Source of the DNA: CAISIP01 sp037968655
GTDB lineage: Bacteria > Pseudomonadota > Gammaproteobacteria > Burkholderiales > Burkholderiaceae_C
Reading direction: 5' to 3'
Length of the DNA stretch: 23,128 bases
Assembly (NCBI GenBank): GCA_037968655.1
Contig: JBBKVW010000435.1
Span: 1-23,128, forward strand
Part shown: in pieces, positions 8,409-16,748 of the stretch
Numbering within the stretch: the first letter of the stretch is position 1
How the letters are laid out: each line of letters starts with the position of its first letter
Position numbers and translations under genes: made by a program
Notes under the pieces: model-generated
Database searches by the model: none
Told to the model about the DNA's origin: nothing
The model's input: only the letters and a program-made list of their open reading frames with translations

Positions 8409-10715
8409 CTAGTCGACCGCAGCCTCTTCCGGCTTGGGTTTGCCCTCTTTCTTGGGCAATGCAACGATATCGAGTTCCACCTCATCCTTGTCGTCAAGAT
8501 CGACGGTCAGCCGACCGCCTTCGGTAAGGCGACCAAATAGCAACTCGTCTGCCAAGGCTCGCCGAATCGTGTCCTGGATCAGCCGCTGCATCGGGCGTGC
8601 GCCCATCAGCGGGTCGAATCCCTTCTTGGCCAGATGCTTGCGCAGCTTGTCCGAAAACGTGACATCGACCTTCTTCTCGGTCAGTTGTGTCTCCAATTGC
8701 AGCAGGAACTTGTCCACCACGCGCAGGATCACGTTCTCGTCCAGCGCCTTGAAACTGACCGTGGCATCGAGCCGGTTGCGGAACTCAGGCGTAAACAGGC
8801 GCTTGATGTCGGCAAGTTCATCGCCAACTTCATGCTTGTTGGTAAATCCGATTACCGCTTTGTTCATCGCCTCGGCACCGGCGTTGGTGGTCATGATGAT
8901 GATGACATTGCGGAAATCCGCCTTGCGTCCGTTGTTGTCGGTCAGCGTACCGTGGTCCATCACCTGCAACAACACATTGAATATGTCCGGATGCGCCTTC
9001 TCGATTTCGTCCAGCAGCAAGACGCAATGCGGCTTCTTGGTCACTGCCTCGGTCAGCAGGCCACCCTGGTCGAACCCGACATATCCCGGCGGAGCGCCAA
9101 TCAAGCGGCTGACGGCATGGCGCTCCATGTATTCGCTCATATCAAATCGGATCAAGTCAATGCCCATGATGTAGGCCAACTGCTTCGCAGCCTCGGTCTT
9201 GCCGACGCCCGTGGGCCCGCTGAACAGGAAGGAGCCAATCGGCTTGTCGGCCCGGCCCAGGCCTGAGCGCGCCATCTTGACGGCCGATGCCAGCACGTCA
9301 AGCGCCTTGTCCTGACCAAACACGACGCTCTTGAGATCGCGCTCCAGCGTCTTGAGCTTGCCGCGATCATCGTTGGACACATTGGCTGGCGGAATCCGGG
9401 CGATCTTGGCCACGATATCCTCGACCTCGGTCTTGGAAATCAGCTTCTTGCGCTTGGACGTGGGCAGGATGCGCTGCGCCGCGCCAGCTTCGTCGATGAC
9501 GTCGATCGCCTTGTCCGGCAGATGGCGATCGTTGATGTATTTCGCGCTGAGTTCCGCCGCTGCCTGTAGCGCGGCGACGGCATACTTGACATTGTGGTGC
9601 TCCTCGAAGCGGGACTTGAGCCCCTTAAGTATCTCGACCGTCTGCTCAACTGTCGGCTCCACCACGTCGACTTTCTGGAAACGACGTGACAGAGCGGCAT
9701 CCTTCTCGAATATGCCGCGGTACTCGGTAAAGGTCGTGGCGCCAATGCACTTGAGCGCGCCCGAACTCAGGCCTGGCTTGAGCAGGTTGGATGCGTCCAG
9801 CGTGCCACCCGAAGCGGCCCCGGCGCCAATCAGCGTATGGATCTCGTCAATAAACAAGATGCCATTTGGCTTGTCCTTGAGCGACTTGAGCACGCCCTTG
9901 AGGCGCTGCTCAAAATCACCGCGGTACTTCGTACCAGCCAGCAAAGCGCCCATGTCAAGCGAATAGACAACCGATTCGCCCAGAATTTCCGGCACGTCCT
10001 TCTGCGTAATGCGCCAGGCCAGACCTTCGGCGATGGCGGTCTTGCCGACTCCGGCTTCGCCAACCAGCAATGGATTGTTCTTGCGCCGTCGGCACAGGAT
10101 CTGAATCACCCGCTCGACCTCATACTCGCGGCCGATCAGCGGGTCGATCTTGCCGTCCTTGGCCAATTGGTTCAGGTTCTGGGTGTACTGCTCCAGCGGC
10201 GACTGCTTCTCTGACTTTTCGCCACCCTCCTCCGACTCGGCCTGGTTTTCACCGGACTTGGTCGGCTCGGGCGGATCCGCCTTCTTGATGCCGTGGGCAA
10301 TGAAATTGACCACGTCAAGCCGGGTCACACCTTGCTGGTGCAGGTAATACACAGCGTGGGAATCTTTCTCGCCGAATATGGCCACCAGCACATTGGCGCC
10401 GGTCACTTCCTTCTTGCCGCTGCCGGTGGATTGCACATGCATGATGGCGCGCTGTATCACGCGCTGAAACCCGAGTGTCGGCTGTGTATCCACATCGTCG
10501 GAACCGGCGACCTGTGGTGTGTTGTCCTTGATGAAGGTCGACAACGACTTGCGCAGGTCGTCTATGTTGGCCGAACAGGCTCGCAGTACTTCGGCAGCGC
10601 TCGGATTGTCGAGCAAGGCCAGCAACAAGTGCTCTACCGTGATGAACTCGTGGCGCTGTTGGCGCGCCTCGACAAACGCCATATGCAGGCTAACTTCCAG
10701 TTCCTGGGCAATCAT
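8409..10715 (-). CDS. clpA: ATP-dependent Clp protease ATP-binding subunit ClpA
   Basis: A 768-residue class I Hsp100 unfoldase of normal length. The N-domain (residues about 1-145, beginning MIAQELEVSLHMAFVEA) is the ClpS docking module, followed by an acidic, charged linker. The first AAA+ module has Walker A GEAGVGKTA near residue 216 and Walker B LFIDEIH. The second has GPTGVGKTE near residue 500 and LLLDEIEKAHPD. The IGFT tripeptide loop near residue 620 is the expected ClpP contact. The protein unfolds substrates and feeds them to ClpP in the cytoplasm. ATG 10715 is preceded by AAGGAAAG at good spacing. It lies 75 nt downstream of its adaptor gene clpS, the usual pairing; clpP is not in the window. 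Confidence 0.98.
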   Translation of the reverse strand: MIAQELEVSLHMAFVEARQQRHEFITVEHLLLALLDNPSAAEVLRACSANIDDLRKSLSTFIKDNTPQVAGSDDVDTQPTLGFQRVIQRAIMHVQSTGSGKKEVTGANVLVAIFGEKDSHAVYYLHQQGVTRLDVVNFIAHGIKKADPPEPTKSGENQAESEEGGEKSEKQSPLEQYTQNLNQLAKDGKIDPLIGREYEVERVIQILCRRRKNNPLLVGEAGVGKTAIAEGLAWRITQKDVPEILGESVVYSLDMGALLAGTKYRGDFEQRLKGVLKSLKDKPNGILFIDEIHTLIGAGAASGGTLDASNLLKPGLSSGALKCIGATTFTEYRGIFEKDAALSRRFQKVDVVEPTVEQTVEILKGLKSRFEEHHNVKYAVAALQAAAELSAKYINDRHLPDKAIDVIDEAGAAQRILPTSKRKKLISKTEVEDIVAKIARIPPANVSNDDRGKLKTLERDLKSVVFGQDKALDVLASAVKMARSGLGRADKPIGSFLFSGPTGVGKTEAAKQLAYIMGIDLIRFDMSEYMERHAVSRLIGAPPGYVGFDQGGLLTEAVTKKPHCVLLLDEIEKAHPDIFNVLLQVMDHGTLTDNNGRKADFRNVIIIMTTNAGAEAMNKAVIGFTNKHEVGDELADIKRLFTPEFRNRLDATVSFKALDENVILRVVDKFLLQLETQLTEKKVDVTFSDKLRKHLAKKGFDPLMGARPMQRLIQDTIRRALADELLFGRLTEGGRLTVDLDDKDEVELDIVALPKKEGKPKPEEAAVD

Positions 10716-10790
10716 GTGCTTTCCTTTTGCCTTGCGTTGGTGCTTTACTTTAAACCGATTTGAATGCCCGACTCTGGCACTGCGTAAAAC

Positions 10791-11153
10791 TTACAAGTCA
10801 ACTGGCTCGCTGACACATTGCAGCGGATGGCCAGCCTTGTGCGCTGCGTCCAGAACCTGGTCCACCTTGGTGGCTGCCACGTCCTTTGAATAGACCCCGC
10901 AGACGCCGCGCCCCTCCAGATGAATCTTCAGCATGATCTGGGTCGCCGATTCAAGGTCTTTGCTGAAAAATTCCTGAATCACCATCACCACGAACTCCAT
11001 CGGCGTGTAATCGTCATTGAGCATAACCACCTGGTACATCTGCGGCGGCTTGACCTTTTGCGTCTTGCGCTCGGCAACAACGGCGCCGCCGTCATCGGGC
11101 TTGGGTAGTTGTACCGGTTGGGTGGGAGCTTTCGCGGGGACCTTGGTTGCCAT
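10791..11153 (-). CDS. clpS: ATP-dependent Clp protease adaptor ClpS
   Basis: A 120-residue adaptor. A disordered N-terminal tail (residues 1-38, rich in Lys/Pro) precedes the folded core. N46-D47-D48 in MLNDDYTPMEF and His78 in LKIHLEG are the residues that form the pocket for N-terminal hydrophobic residues (N-degrons). ClpS delivers such substrates to the ClpA N-domain, and clpA follows directly. The start MATK fits betaproteobacterial homologues. No ribosome binding site precedes it; instead TAGAAT at 11160-11165 (minus strand) ends 6 nt before the ATG. The upstream icd transcript is cut off by a strong terminator, so clpS-clpA probably has its own promoter. Confidence 0.97.
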   Translation of the reverse strand: MATKVPAKAPTQPVQLPKPDDGGAVVAERKTQKVKPPQMYQVVMLNDDYTPMEFVVMVIQEFFSKDLESATQIMLKIHLEGRGVCGVYSKDVAATKVDQVLDAAHKAGHPLQCVSEPVDL

Positions 11154-11231
11154 CGGATGATTCTATCGATCGCCCGATGAAAATGCGGGACCAAGCAAAG
11201 ATGGTGCTGGCCCAGCCAGTTTCAAGAGCGC

Positions 11232-11268
11232 AAAAAATTACCGCCCGGCGGTCTCGCGACCGGGGCGG
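11232..11268 (-). terminator. Rho-independent terminator of icd
   Basis: On the minus strand, 52 nt past the icd stop, a GC-rich hairpin (CCGCCC and GGTC arms, GCGA loop, one small internal bulge) at 11241-11268 is followed by TAATTTTTT. This is a strong intrinsic terminator and separates icd from clpS-clpA. Confidence 0.85.
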
Positions 11269-11320
11269 CGTCGTAGCAACTGGCCAGTTTCCATGCACTG
11301 CATGACGACTGGCCCGCGAA

Positions 11321-12574
11321 CTACATGTTGTCGATCATCACCTGACCAAAACCTGAGCAGCTCACCTGCGTCGCGCCCTCCATCAGACGCGCGAAATCGT
11401 AGGTGACCTTCTTGCTGTCGATGGATTTTTCCATCGACTTGATGATCAGATCCGCCGCCTCAAGCCAGCCCATATGGCGCAACATCATCTCAGCCGACAG
11501 GATCTCGGAGCCCGGGTTGACGTAGTCCTTGCCTGCGTACTTGGGCGCAGTGCCGTGGGTGGCTTCGAACATGGCGATGGTGTCACTCAGATTGGCTCCC
11601 GGCGCAATGCCTATGCCGCCGACCTGGGCCGCCAATGCGTCCGACACGTAGTCGCCGTTCAGATTGAGCGTGGCAATCACGCTGTACTCTGCCGGTCGCA
11701 ACAGGATTTGCTGCAAGAAAGCATCCGCAATGCTGTCCTTGACCAGGATGTCTTTGCCCGATTTCGGATTCTTGAAGCTACACCATGGTCCACCGTCCAC
11801 CGGCTGTGCGCCAAACTCCTTCTGCGCCAGCGCATAGGCCCAATCGCGGAATCCGCCTTCGGTGAATTTCATGATGTTGCCCTTGTGCACGATGGTCACG
11901 CTGGGCTTGTCGTTGTCGATCGCGTACTGGATCGCCTTGCGCACAAGGCGCTCAGTACCTTCGCGCGAGACCGGCTTGACGCCAATACCCGAGGTATTCG
12001 GGAATCGGATCTTCGTGACGCCCATCTCGTCCTGCAGGAACTTGATCAGCTTCTTGGCCTTGTCAGACTCGGCTTCGAACTCGATACCGGCATAGATGTC
12101 TTCCGAGTTCTCGCGGAAAATCACCATGTTGGTCTTGTGCGGCTCCTTGACCGGCGAGGGCACGCCTTTGAAATACTGGATCGGTCGAAGGCAGACATAC
12201 AGGTCGAGTTCCTGGCGCAGCGCCACGTTGAGCGAACGAATGCCGCCGCCCACCGGCGTCGTCAACGGGCCCTTGATGGAGACCACATATTCCTTGACCG
12301 CCTGGAGGGTTTCCTCCGGCAACCAGACGTCCGGCCCGTATATCCGCGTCGACTTCTCCCCGGCGTAAACCTCCATCCAGTGGATCTTCTTCTTGCCGCC
12401 ATAGGCCTTGGCAACTGCCGCATCAACTACCTTGAGCATGACTGGCGTGATGTCCATCCCCGTGCCGTCGCCTTCAATATAAGGAATGATGGGCTGATCC
12501 GGCACCGTGAGCGACATGTCTGCGTTGACGATTATCTTTTCACCGCTCGCGGGAACCTTGATGTGCTGATACAT
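11321..12574 (-). CDS. icd: NADP-dependent isocitrate dehydrogenase
   Basis: A 417-residue enzyme, the normal length for the E. coli-type homodimer. It converts isocitrate to 2-oxoglutarate and CO2, producing NADPH, in the cytoplasmic TCA cycle. Visible hallmarks: IPYIEGDGTGMD at the N-terminus; GGGIRSLNVALRQELDLYVCLRP, carrying the substrate-binding serine that AceK phosphorylates in E. coli; the catalytic lysine in IVHKGNIMKFTEG; and the C-terminal GTAPKYAG cofactor region. The frame is open upstream to 12631, but ATG 12574 (MYQHIKVP) matches the family N-terminus, so I chose it. It is transcribed alone, with a strong terminator downstream. Whether an aceK gene exists elsewhere cannot be seen. 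Confidence 0.97.
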   Translation of the reverse strand: MYQHIKVPASGEKIIVNADMSLTVPDQPIIPYIEGDGTGMDITPVMLKVVDAAVAKAYGGKKKIHWMEVYAGEKSTRIYGPDVWLPEETLQAVKEYVVSIKGPLTTPVGGGIRSLNVALRQELDLYVCLRPIQYFKGVPSPVKEPHKTNMVIFRENSEDIYAGIEFEAESDKAKKLIKFLQDEMGVTKIRFPNTSGIGVKPVSREGTERLVRKAIQYAIDNDKPSVTIVHKGNIMKFTEGGFRDWAYALAQKEFGAQPVDGGPWCSFKNPKSGKDILVKDSIADAFLQQILLRPAEYSVIATLNLNGDYVSDALAAQVGGIGIAPGANLSDTIAMFEATHGTAPKYAGKDYVNPGSEILSAEMMLRHMGWLEAADLIIKSMEKSIDSKKVTYDFARLMEGATQVSCSGFGQVMIDNM

Positions 12575-12777
12575 GAATGGTGGTCTCGGTTGGACGCGCC
12601 GTCTGGCGCGATTAGATGGCAGGCTTGACACCGCAAAGGCATGCAGCCAGGAAGGACATGAATTTTAGCTTCAAATATTTTTGACCAAGCTGTCAACCGA
12701 CGACCTGCGGAACCCGTTACAGGGGGGCTTCCCGCTGGGAAGAATGTCTCCCAACCTCAATTCAAGGAAAGTTCCTC

Positions 12778-13215
12778 ATGAACAAAGTTCTCGCCACCCT
12801 GATCGCTGGTCTGTTTGCTACAGGCGCATTCGCCCAAACTGCCGCTCCCGCCAAAGCTGCAGCACCAGCTGCCGCACCGGTCGCTGCCGTTGCAAAGACC
12901 GCCGCACCTGCCGCTGCACCTGTTGCTGCCGCTGCCAAGGCTGCCGCGCCTGCTGCCGCCGCCGCGCCCGCCGCTGCTGCTGCTCCAGTAGCTGCCGCTG
13001 CCGTCGCCGCTGCACCAGCAGCTGCGCCAGCCAAGCCAGAAGCAAAAATGGACGCCAAAGCTGAAGCCAAGAAGATGAAAGAAGAAAAAGCCGCAGCCAA
13101 GAAGGCGAAAGCCGAAGAGAAAAAGGCAGCTGCCGCCAAGATGAAGGAAGAAAACTCCGCCAAGAAGGCAGCCGCGAAAGACGCCAAGAAAGAGCCAGCA
13201 GCTCCCAAGGCCTGA
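12778..13215 (+). CDS. Exported Ala/Pro/Lys-rich low-complexity protein
   Basis: A 145-residue protein with a clean Sec signal peptide (residues 1-19, cut after AFA). The mature part has two blocks: residues 20-84 are Ala/Pro repeats of the AAPAAAPV type, and residues 85-145 are Lys/Glu/Ala repeats (KKMKEEKAAAKK) likely to form a charged helix. After the signal peptide there is no aromatic residue, Cys, Gly, His, Leu, Ile or Arg. I do not recognise a domain. Such proteins are sometimes mislabelled TolA- or histone-like because of composition. ATG 12778 has an AAGGAAAG ribosome binding site at good spacing, and a perfect 16-bp hairpin terminator follows, so it looks like a real monocistronic gene. 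A periplasmic spacer or nucleic-acid- or anion-binding role is only a guess. Confidence 0.8.
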   Translation: MNKVLATLIAGLFATGAFAQTAAPAKAAAPAAAPVAAVAKTAAPAAAPVAAAAKAAAPAAAAAPAAAAAPVAAAAVAAAPAAAPAKPEAKMDAKAEAKKMKEEKAAAKKAKAEEKKAAAAKMKEENSAKKAAAKDAKKEPAAPKA

Positions 13216-13248
13216 TAGAGTCCACGGCCGGCGCAGTTGCGCCGCTGG

Positions 13249-13284
13249 AACGACAAGTGCCCGCTTCGCGGGCACTTGTCGTTT
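13249..13284 (+). terminator. Terminator of the Ala/Pro/Lys-rich gene
   Basis: A perfect 16-bp inverted repeat (13249-13264 and 13268-13283) with a TTC loop, followed by TTTG. Because the arms end AA/TT it could work in both directions. It ends 19 nt before the next gene's ATG. Confidence 0.8.
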
Positions 13285-13302
13285 GTCAGACACAATCGAA
13301 CC

Positions 13303-13758
13303 ATGCAATTGCGATCATTTATCGGTCTCTGCCTTTGGCTCCTGGCGACCACGACGCCACTGGCCCAGGAACGACCACAAATGCAACTGTCACGGGCCAC
13401 CTTGGGCGCTGGGATGCATCTGATCGATGCCCAATTGGCGCTGACGCCAGAGCAACGCCAGATCGGCTTGATGTTTCGCGCCGATATGCCCCAGAACGAA
13501 GGCATGCTGTTCATTTTCGAAGACGCTGCGCAGCAGTGCTTCTGGATGAAAAACACCTTGTTGCCGCTGACGGCGGCATTCGTGTCGGACGATGGCACGA
13601 TTGTCAATCTGGTTGACATGAAGCCGCAAACGACCGACTCCCATTGCTCGGCCAAACCGGTTCGGTTCGTGCTGGAGATGAATCAGGGCTGGTTCGCCAA
13701 GCGCGCCATAACTGCCGGATTCAAGCTAAGCGGCAAACCGTTTGCTGCCAATCGCTGA
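13303..13758 (+). CDS. DUF192 family exported protein
   Basis: A 151-residue protein. Residues 1-22 form a signal peptide (LRSFIGLCLWLLA core, cut near LAQ). The rest is a DUF192 domain: RQIGLMFRADMPQNEGMLFIFE, then CFWMKNTLLPLTAAFV and the C-terminal VLEMNQGWFAKRAITAG, all typical of this family. Its function is not established. The frame extends upstream to 13237 across the preceding terminator hairpin, so ATG 13303 with the signal peptide is the sensible start. CACAAT ends 6 nt before the ATG and there is no ribosome binding site, suggesting its own leaderless promoter. Confidence 0.9.
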   Translation: MQLRSFIGLCLWLLATTTPLAQERPQMQLSRATLGAGMHLIDAQLALTPEQRQIGLMFRADMPQNEGMLFIFEDAAQQCFWMKNTLLPLTAAFVSDDGTIVNLVDMKPQTTDSHCSAKPVRFVLEMNQGWFAKRAITAGFKLSGKPFAANR

Positions 13759-13767
13759 GCACCTATG

Positions 13768-13793
13768 AAAAAGGCCGGCATACAGCCGGCCTT
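13768..13793. terminator. Bidirectional terminator between DUF192 gene and sodB
   Basis: A 9-bp stem AAGGCCGGC/GCCGGCCTT with a 5-nt loop, placed between two converging stops. On the minus strand it is followed by TTT directly after CCTT, giving a T run for sodB; on the plus strand it ends CCTTC. Confidence 0.8.
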
Positions 13794-13816
13794 CAATCCA
13801 AAGTCTGCCTGCGCAA

Positions 13817-14398
13817 TCAGGCAAAGTTGTTCTGTGCAAATTCCCAGTTGACCAGTTTATCGAGAAATGTCTCAACGAACTTCGGACGAGCATTGCGGTA
13901 GTCGATGTAGTAGGCGTGCTCCCACACGTCTACGGTCAACAGCGCCTTGTCGGCGGTGGTCAGTGGCGTACCGGCAGGTCCCATATTGACGATGTCGACC
14001 GATCCGTCGGCCTTTTTGACAAGCCAGGTCCAGCCAGAACCAAAGTTGCCAACTGCTGATTTGACAAAGGCCTCCTTGAAAGCCGCGTAACTGCCCCATT
14101 TCGCATCGATGGCCTTGGCCAATGCCCCGCCAGGCTCGCCACCGCCTGAGGGCTTCATGCAGTTCCAGAAAAACGTGTGGTTCCAGATTTGCGCAGCGTT
14201 GTTGTAAACGCCACCGCTGGACTTCTTCACGATCTCTTCCAACGCCATGGACTCGAACTCGGTTCCTTTTTGCAGGTTGTTCAGGTTGACCACATAGGCG
14301 TTGTGGTGCTTGCCATGATGAAACTCGAGCGTTTCGCGCGAATAGTGCGGCGCCAGGGCGTCGATGGCAAACGGAAGTTGTGGCAGGGTATGTTCCAT
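13817..14398 (-). CDS. sodB: Superoxide dismutase, Fe type
   Basis: A 193-residue cytoplasmic enzyme that turns superoxide into hydrogen peroxide and oxygen. Metal ligands are visible: His27 in LEFHHGKHHNAYV, His74 in WNHTFFWNC, and the Asp and His of DVWEHAYYIDY. The AAQIWNHTFFW context and length fit the iron-dependent type better than the manganese type, though metal choice cannot be proven from sequence. ATG 14398 is preceded by AGAGGA at 5-6 nt; upstream in-frame codons lie in non-conserved sequence. It follows xseA by 49 nt on the same strand, with a TACAAT-like element in the gap, so it may have its own promoter as well as read-through. Confidence 0.96.
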   Translation of the reverse strand: MEHTLPQLPFAIDALAPHYSRETLEFHHGKHHNAYVVNLNNLQKGTEFESMALEEIVKKSSGGVYNNAAQIWNHTFFWNCMKPSGGGEPGGALAKAIDAKWGSYAAFKEAFVKSAVGNFGSGWTWLVKKADGSVDIVNMGPAGTPLTTADKALLTVDVWEHAYYIDYRNARPKFVETFLDKLVNWEFAQNNFA

Positions 14399-14447
14399 GG
14401 TGTCCTCTTGAGTAGGTTGTGCGAAAAATGCATTGTAGGAACATTGA

Positions 14448-15770
14448 CTAGTCTCGTTGCGCAACCTGCAAATCAATGACGCCGTGCGCCACCGTCGCGC
14501 GCAATGCCTGACCCGGCTGCGTCTGCTGCGGGCTGATTACCGTATGCCCCTGCAAATCGGCGATCCAGGCATATCCGCGCTGCAGTACCAGCTTCGGGTC
14601 GAGCAGTTCGAGCCGCAGTGCGTTGCGTGACAGCCGGTCCTGATGCATTTCCATCGCCCGCTGGTGCGCAGCCGGCAGGTCATCGGCCACCTGATCGCGT
14701 TCCCTGGCTTTCTGTTGCAGGGCGGTCCGGGTCGCAGTGCGCAAGCGCCTGGCACAGGACAGCAGACCTACGCGCTGGGACGCGGCCAATCCTGATGGCC
14801 GCCCCAGCCTGGCTGCTGCGTTGTCCAGTGTTTGCGCCTGCCGATCCAATCTTCTGACGACTGCCTCCTGCAACCGCGTCTGCAGCCCGTCCAGAGCCCC
14901 CAGCCAGACTTCGCGTGCAGGCGCAACCAGTTCGGCCGCGGCTGTCGGCGTTGGTGCACGCAGGTCGGCAACGAAATCGGCGATCGTGAAATCGGTTTCG
15001 TGGCCGATCCCGCATACCACCGGAACCGGGCTGCGCGCAATCGTGCGCGCCAGGTTCTCGTCATTGAAAGCCCACAGGTCCTCCAGTGAGCCGCCGCCGC
15101 GAACCAACAGGATCACGTCGGGTGCCACCGTAGTGTCGCCCGCGCCTGCAGAACCGCCCCGCTGCGCCGGACTCGGGGTGCGCATGCGGTACAGGCTGTC
15201 CAGCGCCTGCACTAGGGCCGCCGGCGCGCCCACCCCTTGCACTGCCGAGGGCGCCAAAACAACCGGAACATGGGGTAGGCGACGCTGCAGTGCCGACACC
15301 ACGTCATGCAAAGCCGCGGCACCCAGCGAGGTTACAACGCCAATGCAACGCGGCAACTGCGGCAATGGACGTTTGCGCTGCGCATCGAACAGGCCTTGCG
15401 CCTGCAAGCGGGCCTTGCGCTGCAGAAATTCCTCGAACAAGCTGCCCGCGCCGGCAAGGCGCATGGACTCGACGATCAACTGCAAATCCCCACGTGGCTC
15501 ATACACACCCAACCTGCCGCGCAACTCGACAAGGTCGCCGTCGCGCGCCGGGAAGTCAAGCAGACTTGCGGCGCGCATGAACATCGCGCAGCGTATCTGA
15601 CCAGCAGCGTCCTTCAGCGCAAAATAGCAATGCCCGCTGGCGGCGCGCGCGAAGCCAGATATTTCGCCTCGCACTGCTACCGGGTTGAAGCGGGCCTCCA
15701 ATGCGTCGGCCACGGCGTGGCACAGGTCGCCGACCGCCCAAACTCGCAGACCCGCCTCAGCCATGACCAT
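14448..15770 (-). CDS. xseA: Exodeoxyribonuclease VII large subunit
   Basis: A 440-residue protein. Residues about 8-105 are an OB-fold DNA-binding domain (VRGEISGFARAASGHCYFALKD). The catalytic region holds IGVVTSLGAAALHDV, LLVRGGGSLEDLWAFNDE and GIGHETDFTIADFVADLRAPTPTAAAE, the classic ExoVII segments. A long helical arm and a C-terminal GYAWI motif follow. With the small subunit XseB it degrades single-stranded DNA in both directions. A Gly/Ser-rich insert (about 15 residues, PSPAQRGGSAGAGDTT) precedes the RGGGS motif. The frame runs to 15872, but ATG 15770 has AGGA at 4-nt spacing; ATG 15764 is the alternative. xseB is not in the window. Confidence 0.95.
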   Translation of the reverse strand: MVMAEAGLRVWAVGDLCHAVADALEARFNPVAVRGEISGFARAASGHCYFALKDAAGQIRCAMFMRAASLLDFPARDGDLVELRGRLGVYEPRGDLQLIVESMRLAGAGSLFEEFLQRKARLQAQGLFDAQRKRPLPQLPRCIGVVTSLGAAALHDVVSALQRRLPHVPVVLAPSAVQGVGAPAALVQALDSLYRMRTPSPAQRGGSAGAGDTTVAPDVILLVRGGGSLEDLWAFNDENLARTIARSPVPVVCGIGHETDFTIADFVADLRAPTPTAAAELVAPAREVWLGALDGLQTRLQEAVVRRLDRQAQTLDNAAARLGRPSGLAASQRVGLLSCARRLRTATRTALQQKARERDQVADDLPAAHQRAMEMHQDRLSRNALRLELLDPKLVLQRGYAWIADLQGHTVISPQQTQPGQALRATVAHGVIDLQVAQRD

Positions 15771-16112
15771 GTGATCCTGCCAGAGGCGCCCGCGGGACCA
15801 TCGGGCCAGAAATACTCCACAACGGAGCAACATGAGCGCGACTGCCAGTTGACACACCTTTACGGCCTGCAATCAGGACGTAACCCATTGAAATTGTTGA
15901 GCTTTTCACTGCCATTTTTCTGATCAATTTAGCGCGAAGCCGCCCCGGCGCGGCATTCGACGCGTTTTCAACATGGTTTTGCACAAAGTTATCCACACGA
16001 TCTGTGGGCGAACAATTCGATGCGTGACAGGAGCCTCGCCATAGCCAGCAAGTGGGCCATATCGACGCTGCGCCATAATTGACCGGCTATCCAACAGCGT
16101 GGGGTTCCATTC
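15771..16112. other. Divergent intergenic region xseA / exbB
   Basis: About 340 nt without a gene I can support; short frames here have no recognisable protein features. It holds an AT-richer stretch (15890-15925), a perfect DnaA-box sequence with a small palindrome (15989-16007), and a CATAAT hexamer (16074-16079) that could be the exbB -10, without a good -35. Confidence 0.6.
15989..15997 (+). promoter_or_regulatory. Perfect DnaA-box consensus
   Basis: TTATCCACA is an exact match to the strong DnaA 9-mer. It overlaps the inverted repeat CCACA-N5-TGTGG (15993-16007). Only one perfect box is seen, so this is not an origin; regulation by DnaA or chance are both possible. Confidence 0.4.
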
Positions 16113-16748
16113 TTGTTTTCCATCATACAAGCCGCAGGCTGGCCCATTTGGCCCCTGATTGCCTTTTCCATTCTGGCGCTTGCGCTGATCATCGAACGCT
16201 TTGTCAGCCTCAAGCCCGCCAAGGTCGCACCGCCAAAACTGCTTGACGAAGTCCTGTCGGTATCGCGCACCAACCTGCCCACGCCCGACATGGTGACCCA
16301 GCTCGAGCGCAATTCAGCGCTCGGTGAAGTCCTGGCCAGCGGATTTCGCGCGCTCAATATCAACCCGCGCTGCAGCGAGGCCGACCTGCGCGCCACCATG
16401 GAGGGCACCGGCAGACTGGTCGCCCATCGGCTGGAACGCTATCTCAGTGCGCTCGCTACGATAGCGTCGGCTGCGCCCTTGATGGGGCTTTTCGGAACCG
16501 TAGTAGGCATGATCGAAATATTCGGTTCGCAAGGCCCGACCGTGGGTGCGCCGGGAGGCAACCCGGCCCAGCTGGCGCATGGCATCTCGGTGGCGCTGTA
16601 CAACACCGCGTTCGGCCTGATCATCGCCATTCCAGCGCTGATCTTCTGGCGCTATTTCCGCGGCACGGTAGATTCCTACTTGCTCACGCTTGAACTATCC
16701 GCGGATCGACTCGCGCGCCATCTCAATACATTGCGCAAGGGCCCATGA
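16113..16748 (+). CDS. exbB: MotA/TolQ/ExbB proton channel family protein
   Basis: A 211-residue inner-membrane protein with the three-helix ExbB/TolQ plan: one helix at residues about 8-28 (WPIWPLIAFSILALALIIERF), a cytoplasmic loop, then ATIASAAPLMGLFGTVVGMI near residue 120 and a third helix near 160-182 (ISVALYNTAFGLIIAIPALI). It forms the pentameric proton channel that powers TonB or TolA. The start is TTG 16113, chosen because MFSIIQAAGWP is the usual N-terminus; an ATG alternative would delete the first helix. Its stop overlaps the exbD start in ATGA. ExbB rather than TolQ is favoured because no tolA, tolB or pal follows, but no tonB is present either. Confidence 0.9.
   Translation: MFSIIQAAGWPIWPLIAFSILALALIIERFVSLKPAKVAPPKLLDEVLSVSRTNLPTPDMVTQLERNSALGEVLASGFRALNINPRCSEADLRATMEGTGRLVAHRLERYLSALATIASAAPLMGLFGTVVGMIEIFGSQGPTVGAPGGNPAQLAHGISVALYNTAFGLIIAIPALIFWRYFRGTVDSYLLTLELSADRLARHLNTLRKGP

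Noticed and set aside
8434..9966. Several plus-strand frames inside clpA
   Set aside because: All lie opposite highly conserved AAA+ motifs and have Ser/Arg-rich translations typical of antisense frames.
11154..11320. Looked for a cold-shock gene (cspD-like) between icd and clpS
   Set aside because: The interval is only 167 nt and contains the icd terminator; no cold-shock protein motif is present in any frame.
11474..12628. Long open frame (384 codons) on the plus strand opposite icd
   Set aside because: It is antisense to a fully conserved icd; its translation shows no domain and the length is explained by GC-rich codon bias.
12625..12630. TTGACA as -35 for the Ala/Pro/Lys-rich gene
   Set aside because: No acceptable -10 hexamer lies 15-19 nt downstream, so I do not call a promoter.
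12762..13655. Minus-strand frame of 297 codons with Ala-rich centre
   Set aside because: It is the reverse of the Ala/Lys repeat gene and the DUF192 gene; the low complexity comes from GCN repeats read backwards.
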